From contig NZ_FWYE01000001.1 in NCBI RefSeq assembly GCF_900176435.1, positions 434,001 to 498,000 of the forward strand: a stretch of DNA of 64,000 nt, written 5' to 3'. The stretch is from Picrophilus oshimae DSM 9789 (GTDB lineage: Archaea; Thermoplasmatota; Thermoplasmata; Thermoplasmatales; Thermoplasmataceae). The notes beneath the pieces were generated by a model that saw only the letters and a list, made by a program, of their open reading frames with translations, was not told the DNA's origin and searched no databases. Below are positions 7,646 through 16,703 of this stretch, in pieces; the first letter of the stretch is position 1, and each line of letters opens with the position of its first letter. Position numbers and translations under genes: made by a program.

Positions 7646-7870
7646 ATGAAAAATGAGAGGATTATCCTGAGAACAGGTATATACTGCCTTTTAGCGTATG
7701 GAGCTGTAAGCTTTACTTCATATATTTTGTTATACTATTTCAACGCTGGTAATTATAAATATCTTCTTAACACAGGGATTGATATTCTAATGTTTATACC
7801 TATCTATACAATTCTGGTTATTCTTGCCTTCTCTTATAGAAAATATAAATCGAATGGTAAATATTTTTAA
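7646..7870 (+). CDS. small two-span membrane protein, hypothetical
   Basis: A 74-residue protein starting 7 bp after the previous gene, so probably co-transcribed. It has two hydrophobic spans (about residues 10-32 and 42-63), with positive charges at the N terminus (KNERIILR) and C terminus (YRKYKSNGK). No catalytic motif is visible and I recognise no family. Together with its two neighbours it could form a small membrane complex, but that is conjecture from spacing. Confidence 0.55.
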   Translation: MKNERIILRTGIYCLLAYGAVSFTSYILLYYFNAGNYKYLLNTGIDILMFIPIYTILVILAFSYRKYKSNGKYF

Positions 7871-8189
7871 GTAAAATTTGAAAGATAAGAAAAATGAACA
7901 GAAACATTTTTTATTAAAAAATTTTTATATAAATAGCGATTTCAGTTTTTGATTGAATGTTATAATTAAAAATAGATTTTTTAATTAATTGAATTAACCA
8001 TCTTTTCCATATTTAATTTAAGCACATAATATAAATATATTATAAAAGATAAATTCTGATCTGCAAAGAAGCCATTATATATCAAATTCAAGGTGGATAA
8101 ATATAACTGATACCATATTTAAAAGTGAATTATTATATAATTAATGTATAGATAAAAATATTTATATATTTTTACTGTTTATTTTTTTT
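7871..8189. other. AT-rich intergenic region with the acyl-CoA synthetase promoter
   Basis: No open frame of note. The right end contains aatatttatata (about 8157-8168), which lies 25-30 nt before the ATG at 8190 and is the likely TATA box of the acyl-CoA synthetase gene. The rest is low-complexity A/T sequence. Confidence 0.5.
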
Positions 8190-10121
8190 ATGAAGGAGGT
8201 TCTCTCAGTCCATGATATTATAGATAGCGATAATTATATTAGCCCAAAATTTAGATCAGACGATAATATAAAAATAAAAAGCAATGATGATTATTATCAA
8301 TTTTATAAAAAATCCATTGAAAACATTGGAGATTACTGGGCTGGGGTTGCTTCAGAGCTTTACTGGTTTAAAAAATGGGATATTAATATGCACGGCGATT
8401 TCCCTGATTTTAAATTCTTTTTAAACGGTTACTCCAACGTATGCTTTAACTGCATAGATAGGCATGCATTGAAAAACCCCGATAAAACGGCCATAATATG
8501 GTTAAGCGAAGACGGTCTTGAAAGAAAGATGGATTACAGGTCATTAATGATATACACATCAAAGTTCGCCAGCTATCTTCGCAGCATTGGCATAAAAAAG
8601 GGAGATGTTGTTGCAATTTTCATGCCAAACAGGATAGAATCATTTATAGCTGTTCATGCCTGCTATAGAATAGGGGCAATATATAATATAATATTCTCCG
8701 GTTTTTCAACAAAAGCATTGCTTGATAGGCTCTATGAAACAATGCCAAAGGTCATTATAACAGCAGATAAAACAGTCAGGCGTGGAAAGGTCATTAATAT
8801 AAAGGAAAAATTAGATTCAATAATAAATAATGTAAAATCAATTCAAAAGGTAATTATTGTAAAGCGTTTTGTTGATACAAGTTTAAACAAAAACGAGGTA
8901 TCTTTTGAAGATGTATTAAAAGAAACAAACGATCTAATTGATCCGGTACATATAGAGGCAAACGAACCTGGATTTGTAATATACACATCTGGTACAACAT
9001 CAAGACCAAAGGGAATAGTTCACTCAGGAATCGGTTTTATGGTTGGTGCATACCATAATGTAAAATATGCACTTGATTTAAACAAATCTGATGTTTACTG
9101 GTGCACGGCCGATATAGGCTGGCTAACATTTCCAATATTCGAACTTGTTGGAGGTCTGGCTCACGGCGCAACAGTTGTGGCCTACGAGGGTGCTCTTGAT
9201 TTTCCAGGCATAGATAATTTTTACAATACGCTTGAAAAATATAAAATAAACAAGCTTTTTACGGCACCAACGTTCCTTAGAATGCTTGCAAGGTATGGTA
9301 ATGAGACCGCATCTAAATATAATATAAAACTGGATTTAATATCTCTTGTGGGCGAGCCGCTGGATACAAAGACATGGTACTGGGCACACGATACATTTGG
9401 AGCAGATATTAATAATACATACGGCCAGACAGAAACGGGCAGTGCATGGACATCATCTATTGTTGGTGCAACATACATGAGACCTGGATCTGCAGGCCTG
9501 CCGTTGCCAGGACATGCATTTAAAATAATTGATGATACAGGTAAAGAGGTTAAAACAGGTGAAGCCGGGACCCTGGTTATAACAAAGCCGTTTCCATCAC
9601 TGGCAAGGTCAATCTGGAACGATCATAATAAATATATAAATCAATATTTTTCAGTTTTCCCAAATTTTTACTGTACATATGATTCTGCGATAAAGGATAA
9701 ATTTGGGCACATCTGGGTTATAGGACGCACGGACGATGTAATAAATGTATCAGGCCACAGGATATCTACAATGGAGATGGAAAACTCAATTATGTCTGTT
9801 CCTGATATTTCAGAGGCTGCAGTTATTGGAATAGACCATGAAATAAAAGGCACGGTTCCGTACGTGTTTTTTACATCAAAAAACACAGATAACGAAATAA
9901 AGAATAAAATATCATCGGCAATAGAATCATCAATAGGCAGATTCGCAATGCCTGAAAAGATCATAATGATACCGGAGATGCCTAAAACAAGGTCTGGAAA
10001 GATCATGAGGCGTCTTTTAAAGGAAATCGTAATGCATGGTGATGTATCAGGGGATATAACAGGTCTTGAAAATCCAGATTCAATAAATATTATAAAGAAT
10101 GCTATAAATAATCAAAAATAA
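8190..10121 (+). CDS. acyl-CoA synthetase, AMP-forming (acetyl/propionyl-CoA synthetase type)
   Basis: A 643-residue ANL-superfamily enzyme that activates a short carboxylic acid to its acyl-CoA through an acyl-adenylate. Motifs in order: P-loop YTSGTTSRPKG, NTYGQTETGS (A5), the hinge GRTDDVINVSGHRIS (A8), and the catalytic lysine near the C terminus in KTRSGKIMRRLL (A10). The length and N-terminal ACS-type region (about residues 30-100, with YWFKKWD) fit acetyl- or propionyl-CoA synthetases rather than long-chain ligases. The substrate cannot be fixed by eye. It is monocistronic, converging on doxA. Confidence 0.85.
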   Translation: MKEVLSVHDIIDSDNYISPKFRSDDNIKIKSNDDYYQFYKKSIENIGDYWAGVASELYWFKKWDINMHGDFPDFKFFLNGYSNVCFNCIDRHALKNPDKTAIIWLSEDGLERKMDYRSLMIYTSKFASYLRSIGIKKGDVVAIFMPNRIESFIAVHACYRIGAIYNIIFSGFSTKALLDRLYETMPKVIITADKTVRRGKVINIKEKLDSIINNVKSIQKVIIVKRFVDTSLNKNEVSFEDVLKETNDLIDPVHIEANEPGFVIYTSGTTSRPKGIVHSGIGFMVGAYHNVKYALDLNKSDVYWCTADIGWLTFPIFELVGGLAHGATVVAYEGALDFPGIDNFYNTLEKYKINKLFTAPTFLRMLARYGNETASKYNIKLDLISLVGEPLDTKTWYWAHDTFGADINNTYGQTETGSAWTSSIVGATYMRPGSAGLPLPGHAFKIIDDTGKEVKTGEAGTLVITKPFPSLARSIWNDHNKYINQYFSVFPNFYCTYDSAIKDKFGHIWVIGRTDDVINVSGHRISTMEMENSIMSVPDISEAAVIGIDHEIKGTVPYVFFTSKNTDNEIKNKISSAIESSIGRFAMPEKIIMIPEMPKTRSGKIMRRLLKEIVMHGDVSGDITGLENPDSINIIKNAINNQK

Positions 10122-10127
10122 AAAAAT

Positions 10128-10664
10128 TTAAAACGTTACAGTTGCACTTGCAGGTGCTGCCTTCTGTGTTGGTGTTATTAATTTAACAGTATAGGTTCCA
10201 TGCAGTTCCATGTGCATTGATGTTGACAGGTTCATGTATATTTCTGCCTCATCACCCAGCGGTATAAAGATTCCATTGTATGGGCTTACCTTTACATCGT
10301 CGTGATAGTGATATGGCGCATCGACGATTTTGTACACATCCTTGTCTATATTCTGAGACGTTAATATAATTGTTGATGTGCTATTTGATAGTATTATCTC
10401 TGTTACCGCAGCCTGGTTTGGACCATCAACGTCAGTAACATTGAACACAAGGTATGAGTTTCCATTTGAATTATATGCCATTGGCATGCCAACAAATTCT
10501 GTTTTTGGAACCTTTGAATCATTGAACAGTTTTCCCACGGCATTGCCATATGCTATCTGGCCTGTTACAACAGTGAATAAAACGACTATTATTGCGAATA
10601 TTAATGTAACTACAAGTATCTTATTTTTCGACGTCTGCCAGTACTTATTTTTTTGGGATTTCAT
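10128..10664 (-). CDS. doxA: thiosulfate:quinone oxidoreductase small subunit (DoxA-like)
   Basis: A 178-residue protein with one N-terminal membrane anchor (about residues 13-38) and an extracytoplasmic beta-rich domain ending in LHGTYTVKLITPTQKA. Its place directly after doxD matches the doxDA pair of Acidianus, whose products oxidise thiosulfate to tetrathionate and reduce quinone; the family assignment depends strongly on that context. I use the ATG at 10664. A GTG at 10673 overlapping the doxD stop is equally possible and would couple the two genes. Confidence 0.7.
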   Translation of the reverse strand: MKSQKNKYWQTSKNKILVVTLIFAIIVVLFTVVTGQIAYGNAVGKLFNDSKVPKTEFVGMPMAYNSNGNSYLVFNVTDVDGPNQAAVTEIILSNSTSTIILTSQNIDKDVYKIVDAPYHYHDDVKVSPYNGIFIPLGDEAEIYMNLSTSMHMELHGTYTVKLITPTQKAAPASATVTF

Positions 10665-10669
10665 TTTTA

Positions 10670-11242
10670 TCACCAGAGCTTTATAAGATTAAGTATCGGC
10701 ACATTTGCTATTCCGCGGTCTCCAAACTTTTTGTATAAAAAGTAGTCAAGCCCCATTGCCCTGCCGGCACCCACCATCATTAATGTTATTGATCCTGCGA
10801 ATAACAGTATGCCAATCTGCCATTCATCCTCACATGTTGCGCCAAGCCAGAATGCAGGCTGGAAGCCTATTGCCATCATTGCACCGCCAAAGGCTGCAAG
10901 CCTTGTTAGTAGCCCGAGTATTAAAAGTATGCCTGCAATTAATTCAACAAAGGAGAAGAACGTTATAAATGGTGCTGCAAATCCAGGGTGCTCCAGTGCA
11001 AACAGCAAAAATCCCTTGAAGAATCCGGCATGTGGTAGGAAAGATACAAGTTTGTTAAGAACAAACGTTGATGTGCCTACTGCAAGCTTCTGTGGTGCAA
11101 GCACAGCCTTTCTTAGACCACCATCAAAATAGTCATAGCCAACCGCAAATCTCAAAAACCAGGTATAAAGAGTTGGCGTCATTATTTTTGTCTGACCCTC
11201 AAGGCCCTTCAAATCGACCTCGGTCATGTTTTGGTTTAACAT
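10670..11242 (-). CDS. doxD: thiosulfate:quinone oxidoreductase large subunit (DoxD)
   Basis: A 190-residue membrane protein of the DoxD/DoxX superfamily with four hydrophobic segments. It has the family's [18 protein letters not shown] start, a central [23 protein letters not shown]-type pair of helices (here about residues 100-125) and a C-terminal GAGRAMGLD loop. Together with DoxA it should feed electrons from thiosulfate into caldariella- or menaquinone-type pools. The ATG at 11242 is chosen over TTG 11251; a TATA-like box (atttatatat on the minus strand, 11271-11280) lies about 30 nt upstream. It forms an operon with doxA. Confidence 0.85.
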   Translation of the reverse strand: MLNQNMTEVDLKGLEGQTKIMTPTLYTWFLRFAVGYDYFDGGLRKAVLAPQKLAVGTSTFVLNKLVSFLPHAGFFKGFLLFALEHPGFAAPFITFFSFVELIAGILLILGLLTRLAAFGGAMMAIGFQPAFWLGATCEDEWQIGILLFAGSITLMMVGAGRAMGLDYFLYKKFGDRGIANVPILNLIKLW

Positions 11243-11251
11243 AGCTATCAA

Positions 11252-11583
11252 AAATTGTTATTATTATATTATATATAAATTTTGTTTTTTCCGAAATAAT
11301 TTAATTTTATATATCAACACATTTTCATTTTTATCATATTTTATATTTTTTATAATTTATATTCACATTATCTTTTATTTTTTGCAGGAAAATTCAAATT
11401 AATAAATTGTTAAATCATGTGTATTATTAATAAAGTTTTTATAACTTAAATATTATCATTCCTAAATTTATTATATTTAAAGTTATCATCAAAATATTAT
11501 ATATCAAATACTAAAAATAGAAACATAATAAATTTTATATAAATTAAATGGAAATTTTAAATAATTCTTTTCAATTTTTTATT
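11252..11583. other. divergent AT-rich promoter region between doxD and a membrane protein
   Basis: About 330 bp with no credible ORF. It holds the doxD TATA box at the left end. At the right end ttttaaataa (11555-11564) lies about 25 nt before the ATG at 11584. A second TATA-like tttatata is at 11533-11540. Confidence 0.5.
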
Positions 11584-12108
11584 ATGCGAAAAAAGATCGC
11601 AATCGTTGGTCTAATAATTCTCATGCTGGGTATAGCCCTTTTTATAGCCGGCTTTGAAACCGTTGAAAGGGCGCCTACCTATACAACGGTAATTCATATT
11701 AATAATGATGAGTATACAACAGCTTGCTTTACCTATCACAGCGGGGACGTCGTTGTAATCACAGGCGTAAACAATGACTCTGGATTGATATGCAACTCTT
11801 ATATAAACAACGTAACACAAAAAAACATTCATAATTACACAATAATTCCTGAAAAATCGAGTCCTGATGCATTTTATTATGATAATCTAAAACCAGGAGG
11901 CCGCTATGTGTTCGTTGAGTTCTCAAGTTCAAGGCCCGTGATTGGATATTCCATTTCAAGTCAATCAGAGGTTTCATTATTAAGCATTGCAGTTTATCTA
12001 TCAGGCGCCGGCATAATACTTGGCATTATAGGTTTTATAACAGCAATTGCCGGAATCATACTTAAAAAGAAACCAGAAACAAAGTTTATATTGAATAAAA
12101 AGAAATAA
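11584..12108 (+). CDS. membrane-anchored protein with an extracellular domain, hypothetical
   Basis: A 174-residue protein with a hydrophobic segment right after the start (residues 3-26), about 110 mostly polar residues with several N-x-S/T sequons (NDS, NVT, NYT), and a second long hydrophobic segment (about 130-160) followed by a lysine-rich tail. The topology suggests both ends in the cytoplasm and the loop outside. I start at ATG 11584; the frame opens at 11548, but the TATA-like box at 11555-11564 would then lie inside the gene. No family is recognised. Confidence 0.6.
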   Translation: MRKKIAIVGLIILMLGIALFIAGFETVERAPTYTTVIHINNDEYTTACFTYHSGDVVVITGVNNDSGLICNSYINNVTQKNIHNYTIIPEKSSPDAFYYDNLKPGGRYVFVEFSSSRPVIGYSISSQSEVSLLSIAVYLSGAGIILGIIGFITAIAGIILKKKPETKFILNKKK

Positions 12109-12154
12109 AATGAAATTGCAAAAATAATTATTTTATTTCATTATATACTATAAA

Positions 12155-12883
12155 ATGATCATAGTAAAGCTTGGCGGCAGCGTTATAACAGATAAATCAT
12201 ATTACAGAAAATTCAGATCCGGCGCGGTTAAAAAGATATCAAAGGTTCTAAGCGATTTCAATGATATAATAATTGTTCACGGTGGTGGTTCCTTTGGCCA
12301 TATAAAGGCAAAGGAATACGGGCTGCCTGGCAAAATATCTGTAAAAACTTTATCAGGAATGAACGTTGTACATAACGATATGCTTGAACTAAATGTTAAG
12401 GTTTCAAGGATATTGAATGAAAACGGTATTTTTAATATATCAATACCAATACCCGCGATATCAAGAAACGGAAGAATTGATTATACATCATTCATTGAAT
12501 ACATAAAGGCAGGGATAACGCCTGTAAGCTTTGGCGATATATACGTAAAAAATGGAACCATTGGTATATACTCAGGGGATAATATAGTATATGATCTCTC
12601 ATTTATATATAAACCGGATACCGTGGTATTCATGAGCAACGTTGATGGCATATTCGATAAAAACCCTGAGATATATAAGGACGCAAGGCTTTTAAGAAAT
12701 CCTGATATTGAATTAAACTTTGAAAGCAAATACAATGACGTTACAGGAGGCATGAAATCAAAGCTTGATGTAATGAAGAGGATAGCCAGGCTTGGTGTAA
12801 AGGTATATTTAATCAACGGAAATTATCCAGAGAGAATTTACGATTTAAATAATGATGATTTTATAGGTTCGGTGATAGAATGA
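12155..12883 (+). CDS. isopentenyl phosphate kinase
   Basis: A 242-residue amino-acid-kinase-fold enzyme. It phosphorylates isopentenyl phosphate to isopentenyl diphosphate with ATP, the last kinase step of the archaeal mevalonate routes. Signatures are VKLGGSVITDK at the N terminus, VHGGGSFGH with the catalytic histidine, and DVTGGMKSKL near the C terminus. The next gene, IPP isomerase, overlaps it by 4 bp (ATGA), so they are translationally coupled and act in sequence. Its substrate would be supplied by the decarboxylase encoded at 29.7 kb. Confidence 0.92.
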   Translation: MIIVKLGGSVITDKSYYRKFRSGAVKKISKVLSDFNDIIIVHGGGSFGHIKAKEYGLPGKISVKTLSGMNVVHNDMLELNVKVSRILNENGIFNISIPIPAISRNGRIDYTSFIEYIKAGITPVSFGDIYVKNGTIGIYSGDNIVYDLSFIYKPDTVVFMSNVDGIFDKNPEIYKDARLLRNPDIELNFESKYNDVTGGMKSKLDVMKRIARLGVKVYLINGNYPERIYDLNNDDFIGSVIE

Positions 12884-13929
12884 TAGAGAATAGAAAGGAG
12901 GAGCATATAAAAATAGCGGAGAATGAAAATGTTGTATCAGAACATAACTTCTGGGATGATATAAGGATAGTTCATAGGGCAATTCCAGAGGTTGATTTTA
13001 ATGATATAGACACAGGTGTAAAGTTTCTTGGAAAGCAGTTTAATTACCCTATTTTAATATCATCAATGACCGGCGGAACCGAAACTGCAAAAATAATAAA
13101 TAAAAATCTTGCAATGACGGCCGAGCACTTTAAGATAGGTATGGGCGTTGGCAGCATGCGTGTTGCCATTAAAAACAAAAATACGGCAGACACATTCTCT
13201 GTTATAAACGATTACAAGATTCCGGCAAAATTTGCAAATATAGGCGCACCGCAGCTTGTTAGGCAGGACTCTGACTCCTTATCAGATAATGACATAGAAT
13301 ACATTTATAATTTGATAAACGCTGATTTTCTTATAGTGCATTTCAATTTTCTGCAGGAGATGGTACAGCCCGAGGGTGATAGAAACTCAAAGGGTGTAAT
13401 TAAAAGACTAAAGGATATAGCCGGATCGTACAATGTTATAGCAAAGGAGACCGGCAGCGGCTTTTCAAAGGAGGATGCCCTGAACCTCCTTGATGCCGGT
13501 GTGAAGGCAATAGACGTTGGCGGTCTTGGTGGGACCTCGTTTGCTGCAATAGAATATTACAGGGCACAGAAGGCAAATGATGAGATAAAGATGCATACTG
13601 GCAAGGCCTTCTGGAACTGGGGCATACCGTCGCCGGCATCAATAAAATACTGCAGCCTTGGGGAGCCTGTTATAGGCAGCGGCGGTCTTAGAAATGGCCT
13701 GGATCTAGCAAAGGCAATCATGTTTGGTGCAACACTTGGTGGTTTTGCCAGGGAGCTCTTAAAGGACGCAAACACATCATTTGATGATGTAAAAAGGCAG
13801 ATGGAGATGATAATAAACGATCTAAAAATAACAATGATGTTAACATCATCAAGGAACATCGATGAGCTAAAACATGCAAGGTATATAACACTGGAGCCAT
13901 TAAGGTCCTGGCTTGAAGTTTATAAATAA
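12880..13929 (+). CDS. fni: isopentenyl-diphosphate delta-isomerase, type 2 (FMN)
   Basis: A 349-residue FMN- and NADPH-dependent type 2 isomerase that interconverts IPP and DMAPP for archaeal ether lipids. Visible features are RKEEHIKIA at the N terminus, ILISSMTGGTE, MGVGSMR, VKETGSGFS-like FMN-phosphate contacts (here AKETGSGFS), VGGLGGTSFAAIE, WGIPSPASI and SGGLRNGLDLAKA. The ATGA overlap with isopentenyl phosphate kinase makes a two-gene isoprenoid operon. Confidence 0.93.
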   Translation: MIENRKEEHIKIAENENVVSEHNFWDDIRIVHRAIPEVDFNDIDTGVKFLGKQFNYPILISSMTGGTETAKIINKNLAMTAEHFKIGMGVGSMRVAIKNKNTADTFSVINDYKIPAKFANIGAPQLVRQDSDSLSDNDIEYIYNLINADFLIVHFNFLQEMVQPEGDRNSKGVIKRLKDIAGSYNVIAKETGSGFSKEDALNLLDAGVKAIDVGGLGGTSFAAIEYYRAQKANDEIKMHTGKAFWNWGIPSPASIKYCSLGEPVIGSGGLRNGLDLAKAIMFGATLGGFARELLKDANTSFDDVKRQMEMIINDLKITMMLTSSRNIDELKHARYITLEPLRSWLEVYK

Positions 13930-14022
13930 TTTTATTTGCATTAATTATACTTTATATATGATTATAAATATATTTTTACAAAAACCTTATTAACCTGTAT
14001 ATAAATAAATGTCTGTGATTTT

Positions 14023-14532
14023 ATGGACGAGATAACGGAGGTAATATGTCCTGTTTGCGGTAAAAATCTATATTATACCGGCAGCCAGGTAAACATACCA
14101 TACGAGGGTAACATTATAATAGAAACATACTTTTGCAAGTCATGCGGTTATCACAATTCATATACAAACACGCTTGAAGAGCCAAAGGGCCATAAAAGAT
14201 TGAAATTAAAAATAAGAAACAGGGAGGATCTAAAAACAATCGTTTACAGATCATCAAAGGCTGATATAATCATACCCGAGATAGATGCAGAGATAACACA
14301 CGCAAGCAACACAACCGGATACATAACCACTGTTGAAGGTATAATATACAGGATAAAGGATCATCTGGATCTTATGGGTGACGGCGAGGAGATAAACTAT
14401 TTACACCAGAGAATAGACGGAATATTGAATGGTCCGGAGGAAGAGGTAACATTGATACTCGATGATGTATCCGGTTTAAGCAGAATCAACAGCAGCAAAG
14501 TTGAAATAGAGGAAGTGGCCGGAGATCAATAA
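14023..14532 (+). CDS. ZPR1-type zinc finger protein
   Basis: A 169-residue protein matching one half of eukaryotic ZPR1. A C4 zinc finger sits at the N terminus (CPVCGK near residue 9 and CKSCGY near residue 43), followed by the ZPR1 beta domain with EIDAEITHASNTTGYITTVEG and a C-terminal FTLILDDVSG-type end (here VTLILDDVSGLS). Eukaryotic ZPR1 acts as a chaperone for elongation factor 1A; the archaeal role is inferred only. It lies about 45 bp before the ATP synthase operon, but that operon has its own TATA-like box (14542-14550), so they are probably separate units. Confidence 0.85.
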   Translation: MDEITEVICPVCGKNLYYTGSQVNIPYEGNIIIETYFCKSCGYHNSYTNTLEEPKGHKRLKLKIRNREDLKTIVYRSSKADIIIPEIDAEITHASNTTGYITTVEGIIYRIKDHLDLMGDGEEINYLHQRIDGILNGPEEEVTLILDDVSGLSRINSSKVEIEEVAGDQ

Positions 14533-14577
14533 AATAGACAATTTTAAATAATTACATATGATTGGGTCTTGATTATT

Positions 14578-14808
14578 ATGGTTATTACAAGTGCTGATGC
14601 TTTATTGGCGGTTGCAGCATCAATTGCGATAGCCGGTGGACTTATTGGTACCGGCATGGCCCAGCAGGGCATTGGTGCTGCCGGTATGGGCATAATAGCA
14701 GAAAAGCCCGAGAAGTTCGGTCAGGTTTTGTTCTTCTTCGTCATTCCTGAAACGCTCTGGATCATAGGTTTCATACTTGGAATAATATTATTACTCCACG
14801 TGATATGA
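14578..14808 (+). CDS. atpK: A-type ATP synthase proteolipid subunit K (c ring)
   Basis: A 76-residue proteolipid with two membrane helices, joined by a short polar loop (AEKPEKFG). The ion-binding glutamate is in helix 2, in IPETLW. A ring of these subunits carries protons through the membrane rotor. The ATG at 14578 is used; the TTG at 14569 is in frame, but the TATA-like ttttaaata at 14542-14550 fits a leaderless start near 14575. First gene of the operon, overlapping atpE by 4 bp. Confidence 0.93.
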   Translation: MVITSADALLAVAASIAIAGGLIGTGMAQQGIGAAGMGIIAEKPEKFGQVLFFFVIPETLWIIGFILGIILLLHVI

Positions 14809-15356
14809 TGTCCCTTGCAGATATTATTAAGGATATCGATAAATCCAGAGAAGAACAGATATCGAAAATAAACGATGAATACAGCAAAAGGATCGAGGAG
14901 TTAAAAAAATCCTGCGATTCAAGGATTCAGAGCATAAAAGAATACTATGAAAAGAAAAAGGAAGCCGATATAAAGACACTAAAAAAGGTTCAGGAGGACA
15001 AGATAAAGATAGATTCAAAGAGCATAAAGATGGAAAAGAGGCGCGAGATCGTTAAGGACGCACTTGATATATCATATTACCATTTAATGAACATCACAAA
15101 ATCAAAGAGATACGATTCAATACTGAACTCAATGGTCTCAACGGCAATAAAAACACTCGGTGAGGACTGTGAAATTTTTGCCAGCGAGTCCGATGCAAAG
15201 AAGATAAACAATGCAAAGGCAGATCATAAAATCAACGGTGGAATCATTGCCTATTCAAAGGATAAAAAGCGCATGCTTGATTTTAGATTAAACTCAATTT
15301 TTGAAAACATAAAGGATGATCTTGCATCATACTTCTATGAAAACATAGAGGAGTGA
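14805..15356 (+). CDS. atpE: A-type ATP synthase subunit E (peripheral stalk)
   Basis: A 183-residue protein whose first ~90 residues are a highly charged coiled coil (KSREEQISKINDEYSKRIEELKK and on), followed by a globular C-terminal part. Subunit E pairs with subunit H as the peripheral stalk that holds A3B3 against the rotor. Assignment rests on the coiled coil plus the position between K and C, which is the usual archaeal order. It overlaps both neighbours by 4 bp. Confidence 0.88.
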   Translation: MMSLADIIKDIDKSREEQISKINDEYSKRIEELKKSCDSRIQSIKEYYEKKKEADIKTLKKVQEDKIKIDSKSIKMEKRREIVKDALDISYYHLMNITKSKRYDSILNSMVSTAIKTLGEDCEIFASESDAKKINNAKADHKINGGIIAYSKDKKRMLDFRLNSIFENIKDDLASYFYENIEE

Positions 15357-16405
15357 CAATGAATACAGTCTACTCTGGTTCATATGGAAGATTAAAGGTA
15401 AATTACTCGGAGTTCCTGGGCAGGGACTTTATAGAATCACTAATAGATCTTGATATAAACGAGATAAAGAACAGGCTTTATTTAACATCGTACAGGGAGG
15501 ATATAGAAAGATCATCAAATATAAAGGACATGGAAACGATGCTGATTTCGGCAATAAACAGAAGAACCATGAGGCACTATAATAATGCCCTTTTTGCCGT
15601 GCCTCCAGGAATAAAAACCTTTATAAGATCATACGCAGCCAAATGGGACGTTGAAAACATAAAAATTATATTATCTGCAAAGTACATGAAATACGATGTT
15701 AAATACACGGATGAGTTCTTAATAAGCTTTAGGGATATACCATTTGGCATCTTTGCAGGCAACCTTAAGAACGAGGATTTCAAGGCAATAATGTCAAAGA
15801 GCGACGTTGAGGCGGTAATAAATTACCTTGTTAACTATGGTTACAATTACCTTTTAAAGTACATTGAAAATTATAAAAAGACAGGAGATATATCACAGAT
15901 ATTATACGCCCTTGATTATAATTATTATAAAAACCTAATCGAGAGTGCCAGATTCTTCAATGGTGACGAGGGAAATATTATAAATTACATAAGGGAAATA
16001 ATAGATGCAAGAAACATAATGATAATATTAAAGGCTGCCAGATCAAACATGGAATTCAGCAGGATATCATCGTCAATAATAGACCTCGGAAATTTCAACA
16101 GCAATTATTTAATGGATCTATTAAGGAGCAAAAACATTAAGGAAATCATGGATGCCTTTAATAAATATGACATAGAGGCCGGCGTGAGGGCATACGAATC
16201 AAACGGAACGCTGTCACAGTATGAGCTTATATTAAAGAGGAATATTATAAATAGCTACATAGAAAAGATGCTTGTTGATACATTCGGTGCATTCATAATG
16301 GCATATCTTTTAACAGCAGACCGTGAGCGCGAGAATTTAAGAACGATAGTTTCTGGAAAGGTTTACAATCTTGATAAGAATACCATAAAGGGTCTTTTAA
16401 TATGA
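15353..16405 (+). CDS. atpC: A-type ATP synthase subunit C (V-type subunit d)
   Basis: A 350-residue, largely helical subunit that couples the central stalk (D/F) to the K ring. The typical YG-containing N terminus (YSGSYGRLKV), three repeated helical units and the ENLRTIVSGK segment near the C terminus fit the V_ATPase_C/AC39 family. It starts inside the atpE stop region (4-bp overlap), and its own stop overlaps the atpF start by 4 bp, indicating coupled translation. Confidence 0.9.
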   Translation: MTMNTVYSGSYGRLKVNYSEFLGRDFIESLIDLDINEIKNRLYLTSYREDIERSSNIKDMETMLISAINRRTMRHYNNALFAVPPGIKTFIRSYAAKWDVENIKIILSAKYMKYDVKYTDEFLISFRDIPFGIFAGNLKNEDFKAIMSKSDVEAVINYLVNYGYNYLLKYIENYKKTGDISQILYALDYNYYKNLIESARFFNGDEGNIINYIREIIDARNIMIILKAARSNMEFSRISSSIIDLGNFNSNYLMDLLRSKNIKEIMDAFNKYDIEAGVRAYESNGTLSQYELILKRNIINSYIEKMLVDTFGAFIMAYLLTADRERENLRTIVSGKVYNLDKNTIKGLLI

Positions 16406-16701
16406 ACAATATATGTGTTATTGGTGAAAGGGAGCTAATAACAGGTTTTAAATTAATAGGCATAGGCGATGCCTTCGAATTTAAGGATAAAAATGAGGTT
16501 TTGAGGATTTTTAACGCTAAAAAATACAAGTATATATTTTTATCGCAGTCAACGGAAAGATATTTTAATGAGAATGAATTAAATATCTTAAAGAGCTCAA
16601 TAGATCCTCTGGTTATATTCGTGCCAATGCCAGGCATCTCCGAGGAGGAATCCGTTTTTGAGCTTGCAAAAAGGATTTTAGGTATCGATATAGGTGATTA
16701 A
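16402..16701 (+). CDS. atpF: A-type ATP synthase subunit F
   Basis: A 99-residue CheY-like central-stalk subunit. It begins NNICVIGERELITGFKLIGIGDAF, the conserved family start, and ends LAKRILGIDI. It binds subunit D and helps regulate rotation. Identification is by family motif, size and place between C and A. The gap to atpA is 2 bp. Confidence 0.92.
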   Translation: MNNICVIGERELITGFKLIGIGDAFEFKDKNEVLRIFNAKKYKYIFLSQSTERYFNENELNILKSSIDPLVIFVPMPGISEEESVFELAKRILGIDIGD

Positions 16702-16703
16702 GC

